A stretch of DNA of 64,000 nucleotides from Oscillospiraceae bacterium (GCA_030625685.1 DAOUQJ010000005.1:89543-153542), one strand, 5' to 3'. Positions 53,730 to 63,998 are shown, counted from the stretch's first letter. A program made the numbers and translations. Notes: generated by a model from the sequence alone, not told the origin.

Positions 53730-54553
53730 AAAATACAGTTGTAAGCATTCAAAATCAAAAAGATACTCACGAAAAAATTACAATGCTCACCGCATACGAT
53801 TACTCGATGGCAAAACTTATTGATAATGCTGGTGTGAACATGATTTTAGTTGGAGATTCTCTAGGAATGGTCATGCTCGGATACAAAGACACCCTATCTG
53901 TTACCATGAATGATATGATCCATCATACGAAAGCCGTTGCAAGAGGTACGACCGATGCACTTATTGTAGGGGATATGCCCTTTATGTCCTATCAAACATC
54001 AATTTACGATGCTGTTTGCAATGCTGGTAGACTGATTCAAGAAGGTAATGCCCACGCAGTCAAATTAGAAGGTGGTACAATTGTCAAAGAGCAAATTCGT
54101 GCCATTGTAAATGCATCTATCCCCGTAGTAGGTCATATTGGCCTCACACCACAATCAGTGAACGCATTAGGTGGCTTCAAGGTGCAAGGCAAAGATATCA
54201 AAGCAGCTCAAAAACTCATTGAAGATGCACACGCTGTCGAAGAAGCAGGAGCATTTGCCGTGGTCTTAGAATGCGTGCCCGCTCCACTCGCAAAGCAGAT
54301 TACAGACGAATTATCCATTCCAACTATCGGTATTGGCGCAGGTGCTCATTGTGATGGACAAGTTTTGGTCTATCAAGATATGCTCAATATGTTTTCCAAC
54401 AATAGCCCCAAATTTGTCAAACAATTTGCTGACGTTGGAGAAATGATGACTCAAGCATTTCAGTCTTATATTACAGAAGTACAACAAGGTATTTTCCCCT
54501 CTGAAGCATATAGTTTTAGAATGCCAGAAGAAATTAAAAACAAACTTGCTTGA
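53726..54553 (+). CDS. panB: Ketopantoate hydroxymethyltransferase
   Basis: 275-aa enzyme that adds a hydroxymethyl group from methylene-tetrahydrofolate to ketoisovalerate. Signature segments: [55 protein letters not shown], and [20 protein letters not shown]. Full length; second gene of the pan operon. Confidence 0.97.
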   Translation: MKNTVVSIQNQKDTHEKITMLTAYDYSMAKLIDNAGVNMILVGDSLGMVMLGYKDTLSVTMNDMIHHTKAVARGTTDALIVGDMPFMSYQTSIYDAVCNAGRLIQEGNAHAVKLEGGTIVKEQIRAIVNASIPVVGHIGLTPQSVNALGGFKVQGKDIKAAQKLIEDAHAVEEAGAFAVVLECVPAPLAKQITDELSIPTIGIGAGAHCDGQVLVYQDMLNMFSNNSPKFVKQFADVGEMMTQAFQSYITEVQQGIFPSEAYSFRMPEEIKNKLA

Positions 54554-54565
54554 GGAGATTTCAAT

Positions 54566-55423
54566 ATGAAAGTAGTTAAGACTATATCGGAAGTGCGAAA
54601 TATTATAAATCAATGGAAAACAAGTGGTCTTTCCATTGGTTTTGTCCCTACCATGGGATATCTTCACGAAGGCCACGGAAGTTTAATCACGCAAGCAAAA
54701 GAGAACGATAAAGTTATTGTCAGCATCTTTCTTAACCCTATACAATTTGCGCCCAATGAGGATTTATCTAGCTATCCAAAAGACCTCAAAAAAGATTGTG
54801 CATTATGTGAATCTCTTGGTGCTGATCTTCTTTTTTGTCCATCTCCATCTGAAATGTACGCTAAAGACTTTCCAACCTATGTTGATATGTCAGGTTTGAC
54901 AGAAAACTTATGTGGCAATAGTCGTCCCACACACTTCCGTGGGGTTTGCACTGTTGTAACAAAACTTTTCAATATTGTAAAACCTGATGTTGCTTATTTC
55001 GGGCAAAAAGACGCACAACAACTTGCCATCATAAAGCAAATGGTAACAGACTTAAATATGGATGTCCAAATTATTGGCTGTCCAATAGTGCGCGAAGATG
55101 ACGGACTTGCTAAGAGTTCACGCAATAGCTATTTGAGCAAGGAAGAACGTCAATCTGCACTAGTCTTATATCATGCACTTCTTCTTGCTCGTAATTTGAT
55201 TAAACACGGAGAAACAAATCTCTCTCATATAATCTCAAAAATGAAAGACTATATAGCAGCAGATCCACTTACCAGCATTGACTATGTGGACGCTGTAAAT
55301 GCCCTTACCATGCAAAACACGCATACTATCGACTCCAACACTCTATTCGCTATAGCAGTATATATTGGCAAAACAAGACTTATTGATAACCTATTGATCT
55401 CTGAAATGGAGGAACTATCATGA
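54566..55423 (+). CDS. panC: Pantothenate synthetase
   Basis: 285-aa ATP-dependent ligase that joins pantoate and beta-alanine. The HIGH-type motif is in [20 protein letters not shown]-site residues are in [18 protein letters not shown], and the KMSKS-like loop is [11 protein letters not shown]. It follows panB by 12 bp with GAGGAG before the ATG and overlaps panD by 4 bp. Confidence 0.97.
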   Translation: MKVVKTISEVRNIINQWKTSGLSIGFVPTMGYLHEGHGSLITQAKENDKVIVSIFLNPIQFAPNEDLSSYPKDLKKDCALCESLGADLLFCPSPSEMYAKDFPTYVDMSGLTENLCGNSRPTHFRGVCTVVTKLFNIVKPDVAYFGQKDAQQLAIIKQMVTDLNMDVQIIGCPIVREDDGLAKSSRNSYLSKEERQSALVLYHALLLARNLIKHGETNLSHIISKMKDYIAADPLTSIDYVDAVNALTMQNTHTIDSNTLFAIAVYIGKTRLIDNLLISEMEELS

Positions 55424-55806
55424 ATATTCACATGTTAAAAGGAAAAATCCACCGCGCTACCATTGTACAAGCTGAACTTGACTACGTAGGTAGCATCACA
55501 GTGGATAGAGATTTACTTGATGCAGCTGGAATTTTAGAATATGAAAAAGTACAAATTGTTGACATCAATAATGGAAGCCGTTTCGAAACTTACACGATTT
55601 TTGGCGAACGCGGAACTGGCATCATTTGTCTCAACGGCGCAGCTGCTCGTTTGGTTTCAGTCAATGACAAGATTATCATCATGGCATACGCTGAAATGAC
55701 ACCAGAAGAAGCAAAATGCGCCAAACCCAATGTCGTTTTAGTAGATGACGACAATAAAATCACTACCATTGCTCACTATGAGCAACATGGAAAACTAGTG
55801 GAATAA
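55420..55806 (+). CDS. panD: Aspartate 1-decarboxylase
   Basis: 128-aa pyruvoyl enzyme that makes beta-alanine from aspartate. The self-cleavage site is Gly24-Ser25 in [10 protein letters not shown], exactly the position in the Escherichia coli protein, which confirms the ATG at 55420. Tyr58-equivalent region is [13 protein letters not shown]. Last gene of the pan operon. Confidence 0.97.
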   Translation: MNIHMLKGKIHRATIVQAELDYVGSITVDRDLLDAAGILEYEKVQIVDINNGSRFETYTIFGERGTGIICLNGAAARLVSVNDKIIIMAYAEMTPEEAKCAKPNVVLVDDDNKITTIAHYEQHGKLVE

Positions 55807-55812
55807 TAACAT

Positions 55813-55835
55813 AGTTGCCTGCATTAACAGCAACT
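55813..55835. terminator. Weak hairpin between panD and coaX
   Basis: AGTTG-C-CTG / CAG-CAACT, eight pairs with one bulged C, seven bases after the panD stop and between convergent genes. No T-run; termination is uncertain. Confidence 0.4.
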
Positions 55836-55848
55836 TAAAATTGTATCA

Positions 55849-56613
55849 TCAGCGATTTAAATAATATATGACAGAAAGACCATGTAAGATGAGAAATTCG
55901 TCATATTGCATTTTTTCCTTACAATACGGAAGAATGGTGGGAATATACCCTCCAGTGGCAGCGACCACAGGTTGTTCGTCTAACTCTCTTTCAATACGAG
56001 CTATCATACCATCAATGAGAGATGCGTTTCCATTAATCATTCCGCTTCGAATGCGCTCTGTTGTTTTTTGACCTAAAAGCACAATAGGTTCATCATATGA
56101 TATTTGCGGAAGTTGAGACGTTTGATTGGATAACACCTCAGCAAATAACCTTGGACCTGGCACTATTGCACCTCCGCGATAACACTTGTTTTTATCAACG
56201 ACTGCAAATGTAGTGGCAGTTCCCATATCCACCACAACCACAGGAAGAGGATACCGCTTCATTGCTGCCACACACCCCACAACAACATCAATACCAAGTT
56301 GCTGTGCATAATCTCCTTCGACCGATAATCCAGTCAAAGTATCTTTATCAATGACAAGTGCATTAACTTCAAACAGTGTTCGAAGCGCTGCTACAACTTC
56401 ATCATTGATGGTAGGCACAACAGAAGATATGATAGCATCTTCAATCACATTAAGGTTATAGTTCGTTTCTTCAAACAGTTTTTGAAGAGACTCAATGAAG
56501 TATGTCACCGTTTCATCTACACTAGTAACAATTCTACCGACGTAATGTAAATTGTTTTCATTAAATAAGCAAACAACAATATTCGTATTTCCAATATCTA
56601 ATCCTAACACCAT
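55849..56613 (-). CDS. coaX: Type III pantothenate kinase
   Basis: 254-aa ASKHA-fold kinase, the first step from pantothenate to CoA, not feedback-inhibited in known members. ATP-site motifs: LGLDIGNTNIVV and VVDMGTATTFAV; the third is GGAIVPGPRLFAEVL. Start behind AAGGGAG. It is convergent with panD and divergent from coaBC. Confidence 0.95.
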   Translation of the reverse strand: MVLGLDIGNTNIVVCLFNENNLHYVGRIVTSVDETVTYFIESLQKLFEETNYNLNVIEDAIISSVVPTINDEVVAALRTLFEVNALVIDKDTLTGLSVEGDYAQQLGIDVVVGCVAAMKRYPLPVVVVDMGTATTFAVVDKNKCYRGGAIVPGPRLFAEVLSNQTSQLPQISYDEPIVLLGQKTTERIRSGMINGNASLIDGMIARIERELDEQPVVAATGGYIPTILPYCKEKMQYDEFLILHGLSVIYYLNR

Positions 56614-56647
56614 AGTAAATACTCCCTTACACTAACACAATAACTTG

Positions 56648-56675
56648 ATTATATAGCAGAATTGTTAAAATGCAA
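56648..56675 (-). promoter_or_regulatory. Promoter of coaX
   Basis: TTGCAT, 16 bases, TATAAT. It overlaps the region that must drive the divergent coaBC. Confidence 0.65.
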
Positions 56676-56706
56676 GCATTTTAAATATACCAAAGGAGCA
56701 CATGAC

Positions 56707-57888
56707 ATGAGTTCTAAAAAAACAATCGTTCTCGGAATAACAGGAGGAATTGCAGCATACAAAATGGCTGATTTTTCTCATATGCTTTGTAAAGCAGGGT
56801 TTGACGTAAGTGTAGTAATGACAGAAAACGCCAAACAATTCATTGCCCCATTGACCTTTGAAACACTGACAAGCAACCCTTGTATTTCAAGTTGCTTTGA
56901 AAGAAACACCGATTATGAAGTAGAGCATATCGCACTAGCACAACGCGCAGATTTATTATTTGTTTCTCCAGCCACAGCAAATATAATAGCGAAATTTGCA
57001 AATGGCATAGCAGATGATGCTTTATCCACACAAGCACTTGCCTGCACGTGTCCTAAAATCATTGCTCCCGCCATGAACACTGCCATGCTAGAAAATCCAG
57101 CAACGAAACGGAACTTAAAAACACTTGAAAATGATGGCTGGATTGTGATTCCACCAGATAGTGGATTGCTCGCCTGCGGAGACATTGGCGCTGGAAAATT
57201 ACCCAGCAACGAAACTTTGTTTTCTTACGCTGAGTTTGCGCTTAGTCGTGAAAAAGACATGAAAGGAAAACATGTGTTAATTACAGCTGGAGCAACACAA
57301 GAAGCCATTGATCCTGTTCGCTATATCACAAATCATTCAAGCGGAAAAATGGGGTACGCACTAGCAAAAGAATACATGTTGCGTGGTGCTACAGTAACTT
57401 TGGTCACTACCCCTACGGCTTTAGAGCCCATCCCTTTTCTGAATACTCTTGCTGTGAATAGCGCAGAAGAAATGTTCCTTACAGTAAAAGATCATTTTAT
57501 GAAGCAAGATATCATTATTATGGTTGCTGCCGTTGCAGACTATTCACCCAGAGAAAAAGCAGATAATAAAATAAAAAAAGCAGATAGTGATCTTTCAATT
57601 CACCTAAAACGAACAACCGATATTTTAACGTATCTCGGAGAGCATAAAAAACCAAATCAGTTTATCTGTGGTTTTTCTATGGAAACAGAAAATATGCTAG
57701 AAAACTCTAGAAAGAAACTCCAACATAAAAAGGCAGATATGATTATCGCAAACAACACAAAAACAGAAGGTGCTGGTTTTAAAGGAGATACCAATCTTGT
57801 AACCATAATAACAAAAGACAAAGAAGTGGAGCTTCCTCTCCTTTCAAAAGCAGATCTAGCAAACAAAATTGTAAGCCAAATTGTTTGA
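56707..57888 (+). CDS. coaBC: Bifunctional phosphopantothenoylcysteine synthetase/decarboxylase
   Basis: 393-aa flavoprotein carrying out two steps of CoA synthesis. The CoaC half (about 1-185) has LGITGGIAAYKMADFSHMLC, the active His in EVEHIALAQRADL, PAMNTAMLENP and the active Cys in GLLACGDIGAGKLP. The CoaB half has VLITAGATQEAIDPVRYITN, HSSGKMGYALAKE and AAVADYSP. The ATG at 56707 has AAAGGAG upstream; the frame extends back to 56662 without a site. Confidence 0.96.
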   Translation: MSSKKTIVLGITGGIAAYKMADFSHMLCKAGFDVSVVMTENAKQFIAPLTFETLTSNPCISSCFERNTDYEVEHIALAQRADLLFVSPATANIIAKFANGIADDALSTQALACTCPKIIAPAMNTAMLENPATKRNLKTLENDGWIVIPPDSGLLACGDIGAGKLPSNETLFSYAEFALSREKDMKGKHVLITAGATQEAIDPVRYITNHSSGKMGYALAKEYMLRGATVTLVTTPTALEPIPFLNTLAVNSAEEMFLTVKDHFMKQDIIIMVAAVADYSPREKADNKIKKADSDLSIHLKRTTDILTYLGEHKKPNQFICGFSMETENMLENSRKKLQHKKADMIIANNTKTEGAGFKGDTNLVTIITKDKEVELPLLSKADLANKIVSQIV

Positions 57889-57905
57889 AAACTTTACTTC
57901 CCTCC

Positions 57906-57950
57906 AAAAAGAAAACCTAACACCCTCATTTCTGGTGCTAGGTTTTCTTT
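57906..57950. terminator. Bidirectional terminator between coaBC and pabC
   Basis: AAAAAGAAAACCTAACACC pairs with GGTGCTAGGTTTTCTTTTT with one mismatch and a nine-base loop, with A and T runs in the arms. Confidence 0.9.
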
Positions 57951-57961
57951 TTATTTCATCT

Positions 57962-58738
57962 TCACCCAACAATCATCTTCTCAAAAAAACGTCTCACTTC
58001 ATTAACTTGTGGATGGAGCGGTATTTTGCGATGATCAATTTGCGATATTGGCATAACACCCATAAGGCTATTTGTCATAAATGCACCTTGCGCATTCATT
58101 ACTTGCTCAACACTTATATGACCTTCTTTTATTTCAAAATTTTCTTTCACTTTTTGCCTTATAATACCGGGTAATAATCCATCCATAACAAACGGTGTCC
58201 ATATTTCATTATCTATTATCACAAATACATTGGCATTACTGCTTTCTGTAACATGTCCATACTCATTACAAAACAAACAATCATCAAACCCCCTTTTCTG
58301 TGCTTTACGCATTTCGAAAATATTTTCTGCATAATTGATTGTTTTATGTGTTACAAGTTGCGAGTGTTTGCTTTTTTTTGTTTTACTAAACACCAAACTT
58401 TTTCCTATAGAGTAATCTTTCTTGGTGTATGGAATAGAGCGCACCATAGCAAACTGATTGGATTCTGTTACAATAAGTTTCAGAGCAAGGTTTTGCAACT
58501 GGTGCTCATCAATCAATTCCAATACGTCATTTTCACAAATTGTTTTACTTATTTGAAATATCTTCAAACTATGATTTAATCTATTAGTGTGTTCTTCCAA
58601 ATAATAAGGCTTTTCTCTAATTAATATTGTTTCAAACAATCCTATTCCATACTGCAACCCTTCATCCATTTGATATGAAACAATATCTCTAGTTTCTTTT
58701 AAAAAATGAAACCGCTCTCCTTTGTTTATGCCTCCCAT
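57962..58738 (-). CDS. pabC: Aminodeoxychorismate lyase
   Basis: 258-aa PLP enzyme of fold type IV that releases p-aminobenzoate and pyruvate. The start resembles the family (DEGLQYGIGLFETILI), the Schiff-base lysine is in HKTINYAENIFEM, and GHVTESSNANVFVI and GLLPGIIRQKV bind cofactor phosphate. D-amino acid or branched-chain aminotransferases share the fold, but the pabA-pabB operon decides the call. Confidence 0.92.
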   Translation of the reverse strand: MGGINKGERFHFLKETRDIVSYQMDEGLQYGIGLFETILIREKPYYLEEHTNRLNHSLKIFQISKTICENDVLELIDEHQLQNLALKLIVTESNQFAMVRSIPYTKKDYSIGKSLVFSKTKKSKHSQLVTHKTINYAENIFEMRKAQKRGFDDCLFCNEYGHVTESSNANVFVIIDNEIWTPFVMDGLLPGIIRQKVKENFEIKEGHISVEQVMNAQGAFMTNSLMGVMPISQIDHRKIPLHPQVNEVRRFFEKMIVG

Positions 58739-58761
58739 ATATTCTACTCTCCATCCAAAGA

Positions 58762-60171
58762 TTATTCACATAAATACTCAGCTTCTAAGCTTTGAAACAA
58801 TGCCACAGCTTTTGCAATTGTTTCCTCATACTCCCGCTCAGCATCTGATTCCCATGTGATTCCTCCCCCAACACCAATATGCGCAAAGTGGTCTTTTATC
58901 AGAATACTTCGAATAATAATATTAAAATCTGCATTTCCATCAAATCCAAAATAACCTATGCACCCTGTATATACATTCCTTTGATTTCTTTCAAGCTCAT
59001 CAATAATTTCCATAGCTCGAATCTTTGGTGCCCCTGTAATTGATCCCCCCGGAAACGTTGCTTTCACACAATCAACAGCTGTTGCATTATTTTTCAATGT
59101 TCCAGTTACCGTCGAAACCAAATGATAGACTGTGGAAAAGGCTTCAAGTGTAAATAGTTCGGGCACCTTAACTGTTCCCACCTGACACACTTTGCTCAAA
59201 TCGTTACGTTCTAAATCCACAATCATGAGTAATTCTGATTTATCTTTTTCACTTTCCTCAAGTTTTTTTCGATTTAGAATATCTTCGGTTAGAGTGCTTC
59301 CTCGAGGAATCGTTCCTTTGATTGGCCTGGTCTCTACTTGTCCATTCTCAATTCTCAAAAATCTCTCTGGTGAAGAAGATAATATTGAAAACTCATTCAA
59401 AGGTAAGTATGCGGAAAACGGCGCAGGATTAATCTTCCGCAACCTTTCATATGTCTGCATTGGATCACCACAAAAATCACTTGTAAACGTATGCGTCATA
59501 TTTGCAATATATATATCGCCTTCTCTAATAAATTGACGCATTTTCTCCACTGCCACTTTGTACTCATTTTTCGTAAATGCCGATTGAAATAGCAACGGCT
59601 TGCTTGTTTCTTCATGCGCCAGTACCTTTGACATTTTTTCATCCTCAAATAACCGAATTATCTCAATTATTTTACTTATACTAATGTCGGCATCTTCTAA
59701 TATTCCAAGCCCAGTAACAAAGACTTGTTTCAAGTCATGGTCAATGATTATCACATTATCATAAAACACAAAGTAAGCATCTGGAATCTGAACAATTTGT
59801 TCAGACTTGGTTGTAATATTCTCCAATCTACAACCCAAGTCATAGCTGAAATACCCCATGGCTCCACCTAAAAATGGTAGATTTGTATGGTTTTCAATTT
59901 TATATTGTTCTATTTTCTCATTTAAATAATCAAAAACATCCTGTGTATTCCGATTTGTAAATGAATGCTTGGGAGCTTTTTCATATAAATACTCATTTTC
60001 ATACTTAATAGTCAAAAAAGGTGTTGCTCCTATGATGCTATATCTACCATATACTGCATCATTTTTTGAACTATCCAAGAAAATTTGATCCTCACCTGCT
60101 ACTATTGCTTTATATAGTTCAAATACCTCAAGACTCGTCTCAATTTGTTTGACAATAGGTTTACGCATCAT
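58762..60171 (-). CDS. pabB: Aminodeoxychorismate synthase component I
   Basis: 469-aa chorismate-using enzyme that adds the amino group delivered by PabA. PIKGT (in VETRPIKGTIPRGS) carries the Lys found in PabB but not in anthranilate synthase. Other chorismate-domain marks are LSSSPERFLR, PGGSITGAPKIRAMEII, GCIGYFGFDGNADFNIIIRS and GVGGGITWESDAEREY. It overlaps pabA by 11 bp. Confidence 0.95.
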   Translation of the reverse strand: MMRKPIVKQIETSLEVFELYKAIVAGEDQIFLDSSKNDAVYGRYSIIGATPFLTIKYENEYLYEKAPKHSFTNRNTQDVFDYLNEKIEQYKIENHTNLPFLGGAMGYFSYDLGCRLENITTKSEQIVQIPDAYFVFYDNVIIIDHDLKQVFVTGLGILEDADISISKIIEIIRLFEDEKMSKVLAHEETSKPLLFQSAFTKNEYKVAVEKMRQFIREGDIYIANMTHTFTSDFCGDPMQTYERLRKINPAPFSAYLPLNEFSILSSSPERFLRIENGQVETRPIKGTIPRGSTLTEDILNRKKLEESEKDKSELLMIVDLERNDLSKVCQVGTVKVPELFTLEAFSTVYHLVSTVTGTLKNNATAVDCVKATFPGGSITGAPKIRAMEIIDELERNQRNVYTGCIGYFGFDGNADFNIIIRSILIKDHFAHIGVGGGITWESDAEREYEETIAKAVALFQSLEAEYLCE

Positions 60172-60748
60172 GTTTCACCTCTTGACACCAATTCACAAAA
60201 TTACTCAAAAGCTCTTTCCCATATTCAGTCAAAACTGCTTCAGGATGAAATTGGACTCCTTCAAGCAACAAACTTCTATGCTTTAACGCCATGATAACAC
60301 CATCTTCACTTCTAGCAGTGATGATAAAATCTTCTGGTAAAGATTCTTCTTGAACAATCAAAGAATGATATCTAGTTACTTTAATTGGGGAAGGTATCTT
60401 TCGAAACACTCCCATATTTTCATGAGAGAGATTCGATACTTTTCCATGCATGGGTCTACTGCCTTTTACCACCTTAGCACCATTTGTATATGCAATCACT
60501 TGATGTCCCAAACAAACTCCTAAAATTGGAATTTTTCTAGAGCACTCCTGAACTACCTCTATACATATCCCTGTATCATCAGGGGTTTTGGGACCAGGCG
60601 AAATAATAATTCCATCTGGTGACAAATCCAAAATATCTTTCAACTCGACCGTGTCATTTCTCACCACACAGATTTCTTCCCCTAGTTCTTCCAAATAATG
60701 TACCAAATTATATGTGAATGAATCATAATTATCAATCATCAACAACAT
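60161..60748 (-). CDS. pabA: Aminodeoxychorismate/anthranilate synthase glutamine amidotransferase
   Basis: 195-aa class I glutamine amidotransferase subunit. Triad: Cys in LGVCLGHQVIAY, His and Glu in GVQFHPEAVLTEYGKELL; oxyanion-loop SPGPKTPDDTGI. It supplies ammonia to PabB and might also serve anthranilate synthase, as in Bacillus. First gene of the pabA-pabB-pabC operon. Confidence 0.95.
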   Translation of the reverse strand: MLLMIDNYDSFTYNLVHYLEELGEEICVVRNDTVELKDILDLSPDGIIISPGPKTPDDTGICIEVVQECSRKIPILGVCLGHQVIAYTNGAKVVKGSRPMHGKVSNLSHENMGVFRKIPSPIKVTRYHSLIVQEESLPEDFIITARSEDGVIMALKHRSLLLEGVQFHPEAVLTEYGKELLSNFVNWCQEVKHDA

Positions 60749-60859
60749 GTATTACTCCTCTAAGATTCCATTATATATCAATAATAGAATACCATAAGAA
60801 ACGAAATTTAGAAATAAAAAAACAAATCGCTTGCCCTTTTTAATATAAGCACAAAATTA

Positions 60860-60907
60860 TCAATAGCCCCCCACTCAAAGCTAAAGCTTTTCGTGAAAGA
60901 CTATTGA
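60860..60907. repeat. Nested inverted repeat between permease and pabA
   Basis: TCAATAG/CTATTGA (outer), CAC/GTG (middle) and AAAGCT/AGCTTT (inner) nest into one imperfect hairpin, 12 bases after the permease stop. No strong T-run follows on the minus strand, so it is a weak terminator or another RNA structure. Confidence 0.5.
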
Positions 60908-60919
60908 TTAATTCAATTT

Positions 60920-62407
60920 CTATTTCCCTTTGCTCAAACCAACAAGTTGACTTTCAATTTCTTCTTTTTCTATGTCACATGCATTTTGTGTTAATGCAAG
61001 CCCTTTTTCTACTTCAGTCAGTCTTTGTTTTTTCTTAGTAGCAATAAACTCACAACCTATATAAAGCAAAACCCCAACAAATAGTCCAAAGGCTGGGTTA
61101 GCACTTGCAGCTATTGCTCCGCCCGTTATACCTGCTACACCACGTTCAATGTTTGTTCGACACATATTTAGTGCCACATAAAATGAGCCAAACGCTTGAA
61201 TCATTAGAGTCAACGACATAGCCAGGGGCAAAACTGGTTTAATAATGGCCATCAACGGCACAATAAAACAGAAAAACACCTTTGATGCGTTAAATGTACA
61301 AGAGCCACCAAAGATAGAATACATATATTGTTTTCCGCTTTTATAGCGTTCAGCAACAGTCACAGTCATCGCTGTCCATAATGGACCTGACATGGTACAA
61401 GTCGGTGTAAACAAACATTCTATCAAGTTTCGAATTCCACAACAAACATTCGTCCGATTTGGATTGACGTCAATAACTTCATCTGTACGATAACGTTTGG
61501 TATCATTTAAAAATGCAGTACCCCCAACAATATCTCCAAATGCAATAATATATGCGATCAGAGCCATTGGAAATGCGGATGCTAAGATATTTAAAGGCGG
61601 AAATCCTACACCAAGCATCGAGAAATTTTTCACAGACCAACTCCAACCTGGCAAAGGATTGAAGAAAAATGAATTCACCTCAGAAAGATTTGGAAGCGCT
61701 ATCTCACCAGCTACCATACCAACAATTCCAGACAAAACAAGCGCAGGAACAAAACCCGCTTTGCCAATAAATTTAATAAATTTATTGCTCGATTTGAATT
61801 TCAAATCACCAAACCCATATGAAAAAAGCAAAAACAATGAAAAAACAACACCGATACTCCAACTCAAAGGATTTTTATAAAAGCCAACGCCACCATTTGC
61901 CGCTGACATAAAACCATACTTACCTGTGCATGCTGCAAAACCAGCAGCTATCAGTATTCCTGCTTTGATAGATGTAGGACAAAATCGAACAATTTTCCCC
62001 GCGATTCCAGTCAACCCAAAGACAATATACATAACTGCCAAACAGAATTCAATAGATATCAAAGCGTAAACACGATCTGTAGATTCATATTGCAATAAAA
62101 ATGCGGTAATGAGCGGCACAGCAGGCGTAATCCATCCACCAATGAGTGGATCACCAAGCAAGTTATTGACTAAGTATAACGCTTCATGCACAATAACAAT
62201 CGCAAGCGCAATCTCAAACGGAATACCAAACAGTTCTTCTAGAAATGCTGTCGCTGCTGCTCCGGTTGTAAAGACCACCATAGCTTGAATCATTTCTGGA
62301 AATTCCCATTCCCAGTGTACAAAAGGCAAACGAAGCTTAAATAAACCTCTGAATAAGCTAATATGCGGTTGCTCTTCTCCATCCTTACGTTTTCGCAATG
62401 ATTGCAT
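60920..62407 (-). CDS. Xanthine/uracil-type permease (NCS2-like)
   Basis: 495-aa polytopic transporter with about 12-14 helices, resembling the AzgA/NCS2 group by overall pattern (FCLAVMYIVFGLTGIAGKIV, PTSIKAGILIAAGFAACTGK, then AFGDIVGGTAFLNDTKRYRT). Substrate uncertain: a purine, pyrimidine or a dicarboxylate-like solute. The N-terminal 35 residues and C-terminal 40 residues are cytoplasmic and charged. ATG at 62407 behind AAGGAG. No clear co-operonic partner. Confidence 0.75.
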   Translation of the reverse strand: MQSLRKRKDGEEQPHISLFRGLFKLRLPFVHWEWEFPEMIQAMVVFTTGAAATAFLEELFGIPFEIALAIVIVHEALYLVNNLLGDPLIGGWITPAVPLITAFLLQYESTDRVYALISIEFCLAVMYIVFGLTGIAGKIVRFCPTSIKAGILIAAGFAACTGKYGFMSAANGGVGFYKNPLSWSIGVVFSLFLLFSYGFGDLKFKSSNKFIKFIGKAGFVPALVLSGIVGMVAGEIALPNLSEVNSFFFNPLPGWSWSVKNFSMLGVGFPPLNILASAFPMALIAYIIAFGDIVGGTAFLNDTKRYRTDEVIDVNPNRTNVCCGIRNLIECLFTPTCTMSGPLWTAMTVTVAERYKSGKQYMYSIFGGSCTFNASKVFFCFIVPLMAIIKPVLPLAMSLTLMIQAFGSFYVALNMCRTNIERGVAGITGGAIAASANPAFGLFVGVLLYIGCEFIATKKKQRLTEVEKGLALTQNACDIEKEEIESQLVGLSKGK

Positions 62408-62727
62408 AAAACCAACTCCTTTTCTAAAGTTTTGCTCAACACCTAAACGCAATTTTCAAAACGTAAAATTCGTCTAACTAATGAATTTTCTATCAACTCC
62501 TTAAAATGACGTAAAAAAAACGTCCCAGAAGAGAACATTTTCATGTCAATTCATCAAACGTCTTTTATCAAAATAGAGTGCATTTTTAGGTTTCTAAATT
62601 ATGCAAGTAACGAATTTTTTTCTTTATTTATCTATATGAGTTCCAGTGGATAATTATGAAAACTAGGTCCCCTAAATGAGAATACTTCCTCTCTTAACTA
62701 TTATTTTTTATATTAAAATAAATTAAA
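62408..62727. other. Intergenic region without a gene
   Basis: Permease upstream region. It is AT-rich. The only structure is a short dyad, GACGT/ACGTC, around eight A (62508-62524). I do not see a purine, xanthine (NMT1) or other known riboswitch core. Confidence 0.6.
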
Positions 62728-62755
62728 AAAAGCTGTTGCCTAAGCAACAGCTTTT
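62728..62755 (-). terminator. Terminator after radical SAM gene
   Basis: Perfect stem AAAAGCTGTTGC / GCAACAGCTTTT with the tetraloop CTAA, one base after the stop codon, followed on the minus strand by a T-run. Confidence 0.92.
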
Positions 62756-62756
62756 A

Positions 62757-63893
62757 CTAATCAGGTTTGACTTGAATAGGAATGGCGTTAACCATAAGTT
62801 CACTACTAATTGAGTCAATATTCTCATCTGTAATATGATTTGCTTTTATAATCTCTTCTACGCGTCTTACTGCCATCTTATTATTTAGCTCAGACATTTG
62901 AGAAAACATACCAATTCTTCGACCTAAACGAAAAACCATTTGCGTTTCTTCAGGCAACGCTAAAAAAGCATCAATAGTGTGCAACATTCGCTCTTTGTCT
63001 TCTGGCATTTTGCCTCTCAATTCGAGTAAAATATTCAAAATATGATCACTTTCCACTATACTATCGATACCATCCAAATGCGATATAAATGTCCGAGTTT
63101 CCTTGATATCATCAATATCATTGGTTCTAGTAAAGACGCCATTTTGATAATCTTCATACAAATCAAGTTCTTTTGCCAATGCAAAAGAGCGTATCCTCAC
63201 AAAATCTGGATTAATCTGATTGATTGCATCTGCTGAATCAATCGCACTTTGGTTTGCATATTCTTTGCCTCCCAAACCAGGCATATAAAACTCAGATACC
63301 TCAATGCCAGCTTTCATCGCCTTTTTTCCAGCTTTAATTTGCGTTTCTTTGTCTGTTCCCTTATTCACAAGTTTCAAAACTTCATCATTACCGGATTCCA
63401 TTCCGACATGAAAACGATTGAATTTCAGTTCAGCATAACGCTTTAAATATTCGTCTGGAACTCTTGCAATCATGTCTGATCGTGCATACGTGGTAATGCG
63501 TTTGATTTCAGGAAATGCAGCATTGAGATACTCCAACAGTTCCACCATATCTTTTGGCTTTAAAACCAAACTGTTTCCATCTTGAAAAAAGACCGACTCC
63601 ATTCCTCCACGATAAAACGTTGAGGCTACTGAGTATGCTTCATACTCTGACTCAGTATGCGGAGTTTTGCGTATCTTACCCTGTATCACATCTACCCATA
63701 ATTTGAGTTCATCAATATCTTTTTTTAAATGCTCTAGCGGACGAACACTAAAACGTTCAGCACGATAAAACGCACAAAACTTACATCGATTCCAAGAGCA
63801 ACCTCGCTCCACTCTTAATAACAAACTATACGCTTCACTTGGTGGGCGAATCGGTCCCACTTCGTAACCATGATATATGCTATTGTCTCGCAA
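62757..63893 (-). CDS. Radical SAM protein
   Basis: 378-aa radical S-adenosylmethionine enzyme of unknown substrate. The cluster motif is near residues 32-40 (CSWNRCKFCAFY), with four residues instead of the usual three between the first two cysteines, as in Elp3/B12-like subgroups. FHVGMESGNDEVLKLVNKGT marks the SAM/barrel region. No SPASM or B12 domain is apparent. Predicted start TTG, ten bases behind AGGAG. Single gene with its own promoter and terminator. Confidence 0.87.
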   Translation of the reverse strand: MRDNSIYHGYEVGPIRPPSEAYSLLLRVERGCSWNRCKFCAFYRAERFSVRPLEHLKKDIDELKLWVDVIQGKIRKTPHTESEYEAYSVASTFYRGGMESVFFQDGNSLVLKPKDMVELLEYLNAAFPEIKRITTYARSDMIARVPDEYLKRYAELKFNRFHVGMESGNDEVLKLVNKGTDKETQIKAGKKAMKAGIEVSEFYMPGLGGKEYANQSAIDSADAINQINPDFVRIRSFALAKELDLYEDYQNGVFTRTNDIDDIKETRTFISHLDGIDSIVESDHILNILLELRGKMPEDKERMLHTIDAFLALPEETQMVFRLGRRIGMFSQMSELNNKMAVRRVEEIIKANHITDENIDSISSELMVNAIPIQVKPD

Positions 63894-63927
63894 ACGAAAT
63901 GCACTCCTTTCAATTTCAATTCAGATT

Positions 63928-63956
63928 ATTGTACCATGTTTTCATTTATATCACAA
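63928..63956 (-). promoter_or_regulatory. Promoter of the radical SAM gene
   Basis: TTGTGA, 17 bases, TACAAT with an extended -10 TG. Confidence 0.65.
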
Positions 63957-63962
63957 GCAACT

Positions 63963-63998
63963 AAAAAAGAGAGCTTTCTATATAGAAAGCCCTCTTTT
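63963..63998. terminator. Terminator at the right edge
   Basis: AAAAGAG-A-GCTTTCTA pairs with TAGAAAGC-C-CTCTTTT; A and T runs at the ends allow use from either side. The gene it serves is beyond the window. Confidence 0.85.

Noticed and set aside
62408..62756. Purine or xanthine riboswitch before the permease
   Set aside because: No conserved core of either class could be found on the minus strand.
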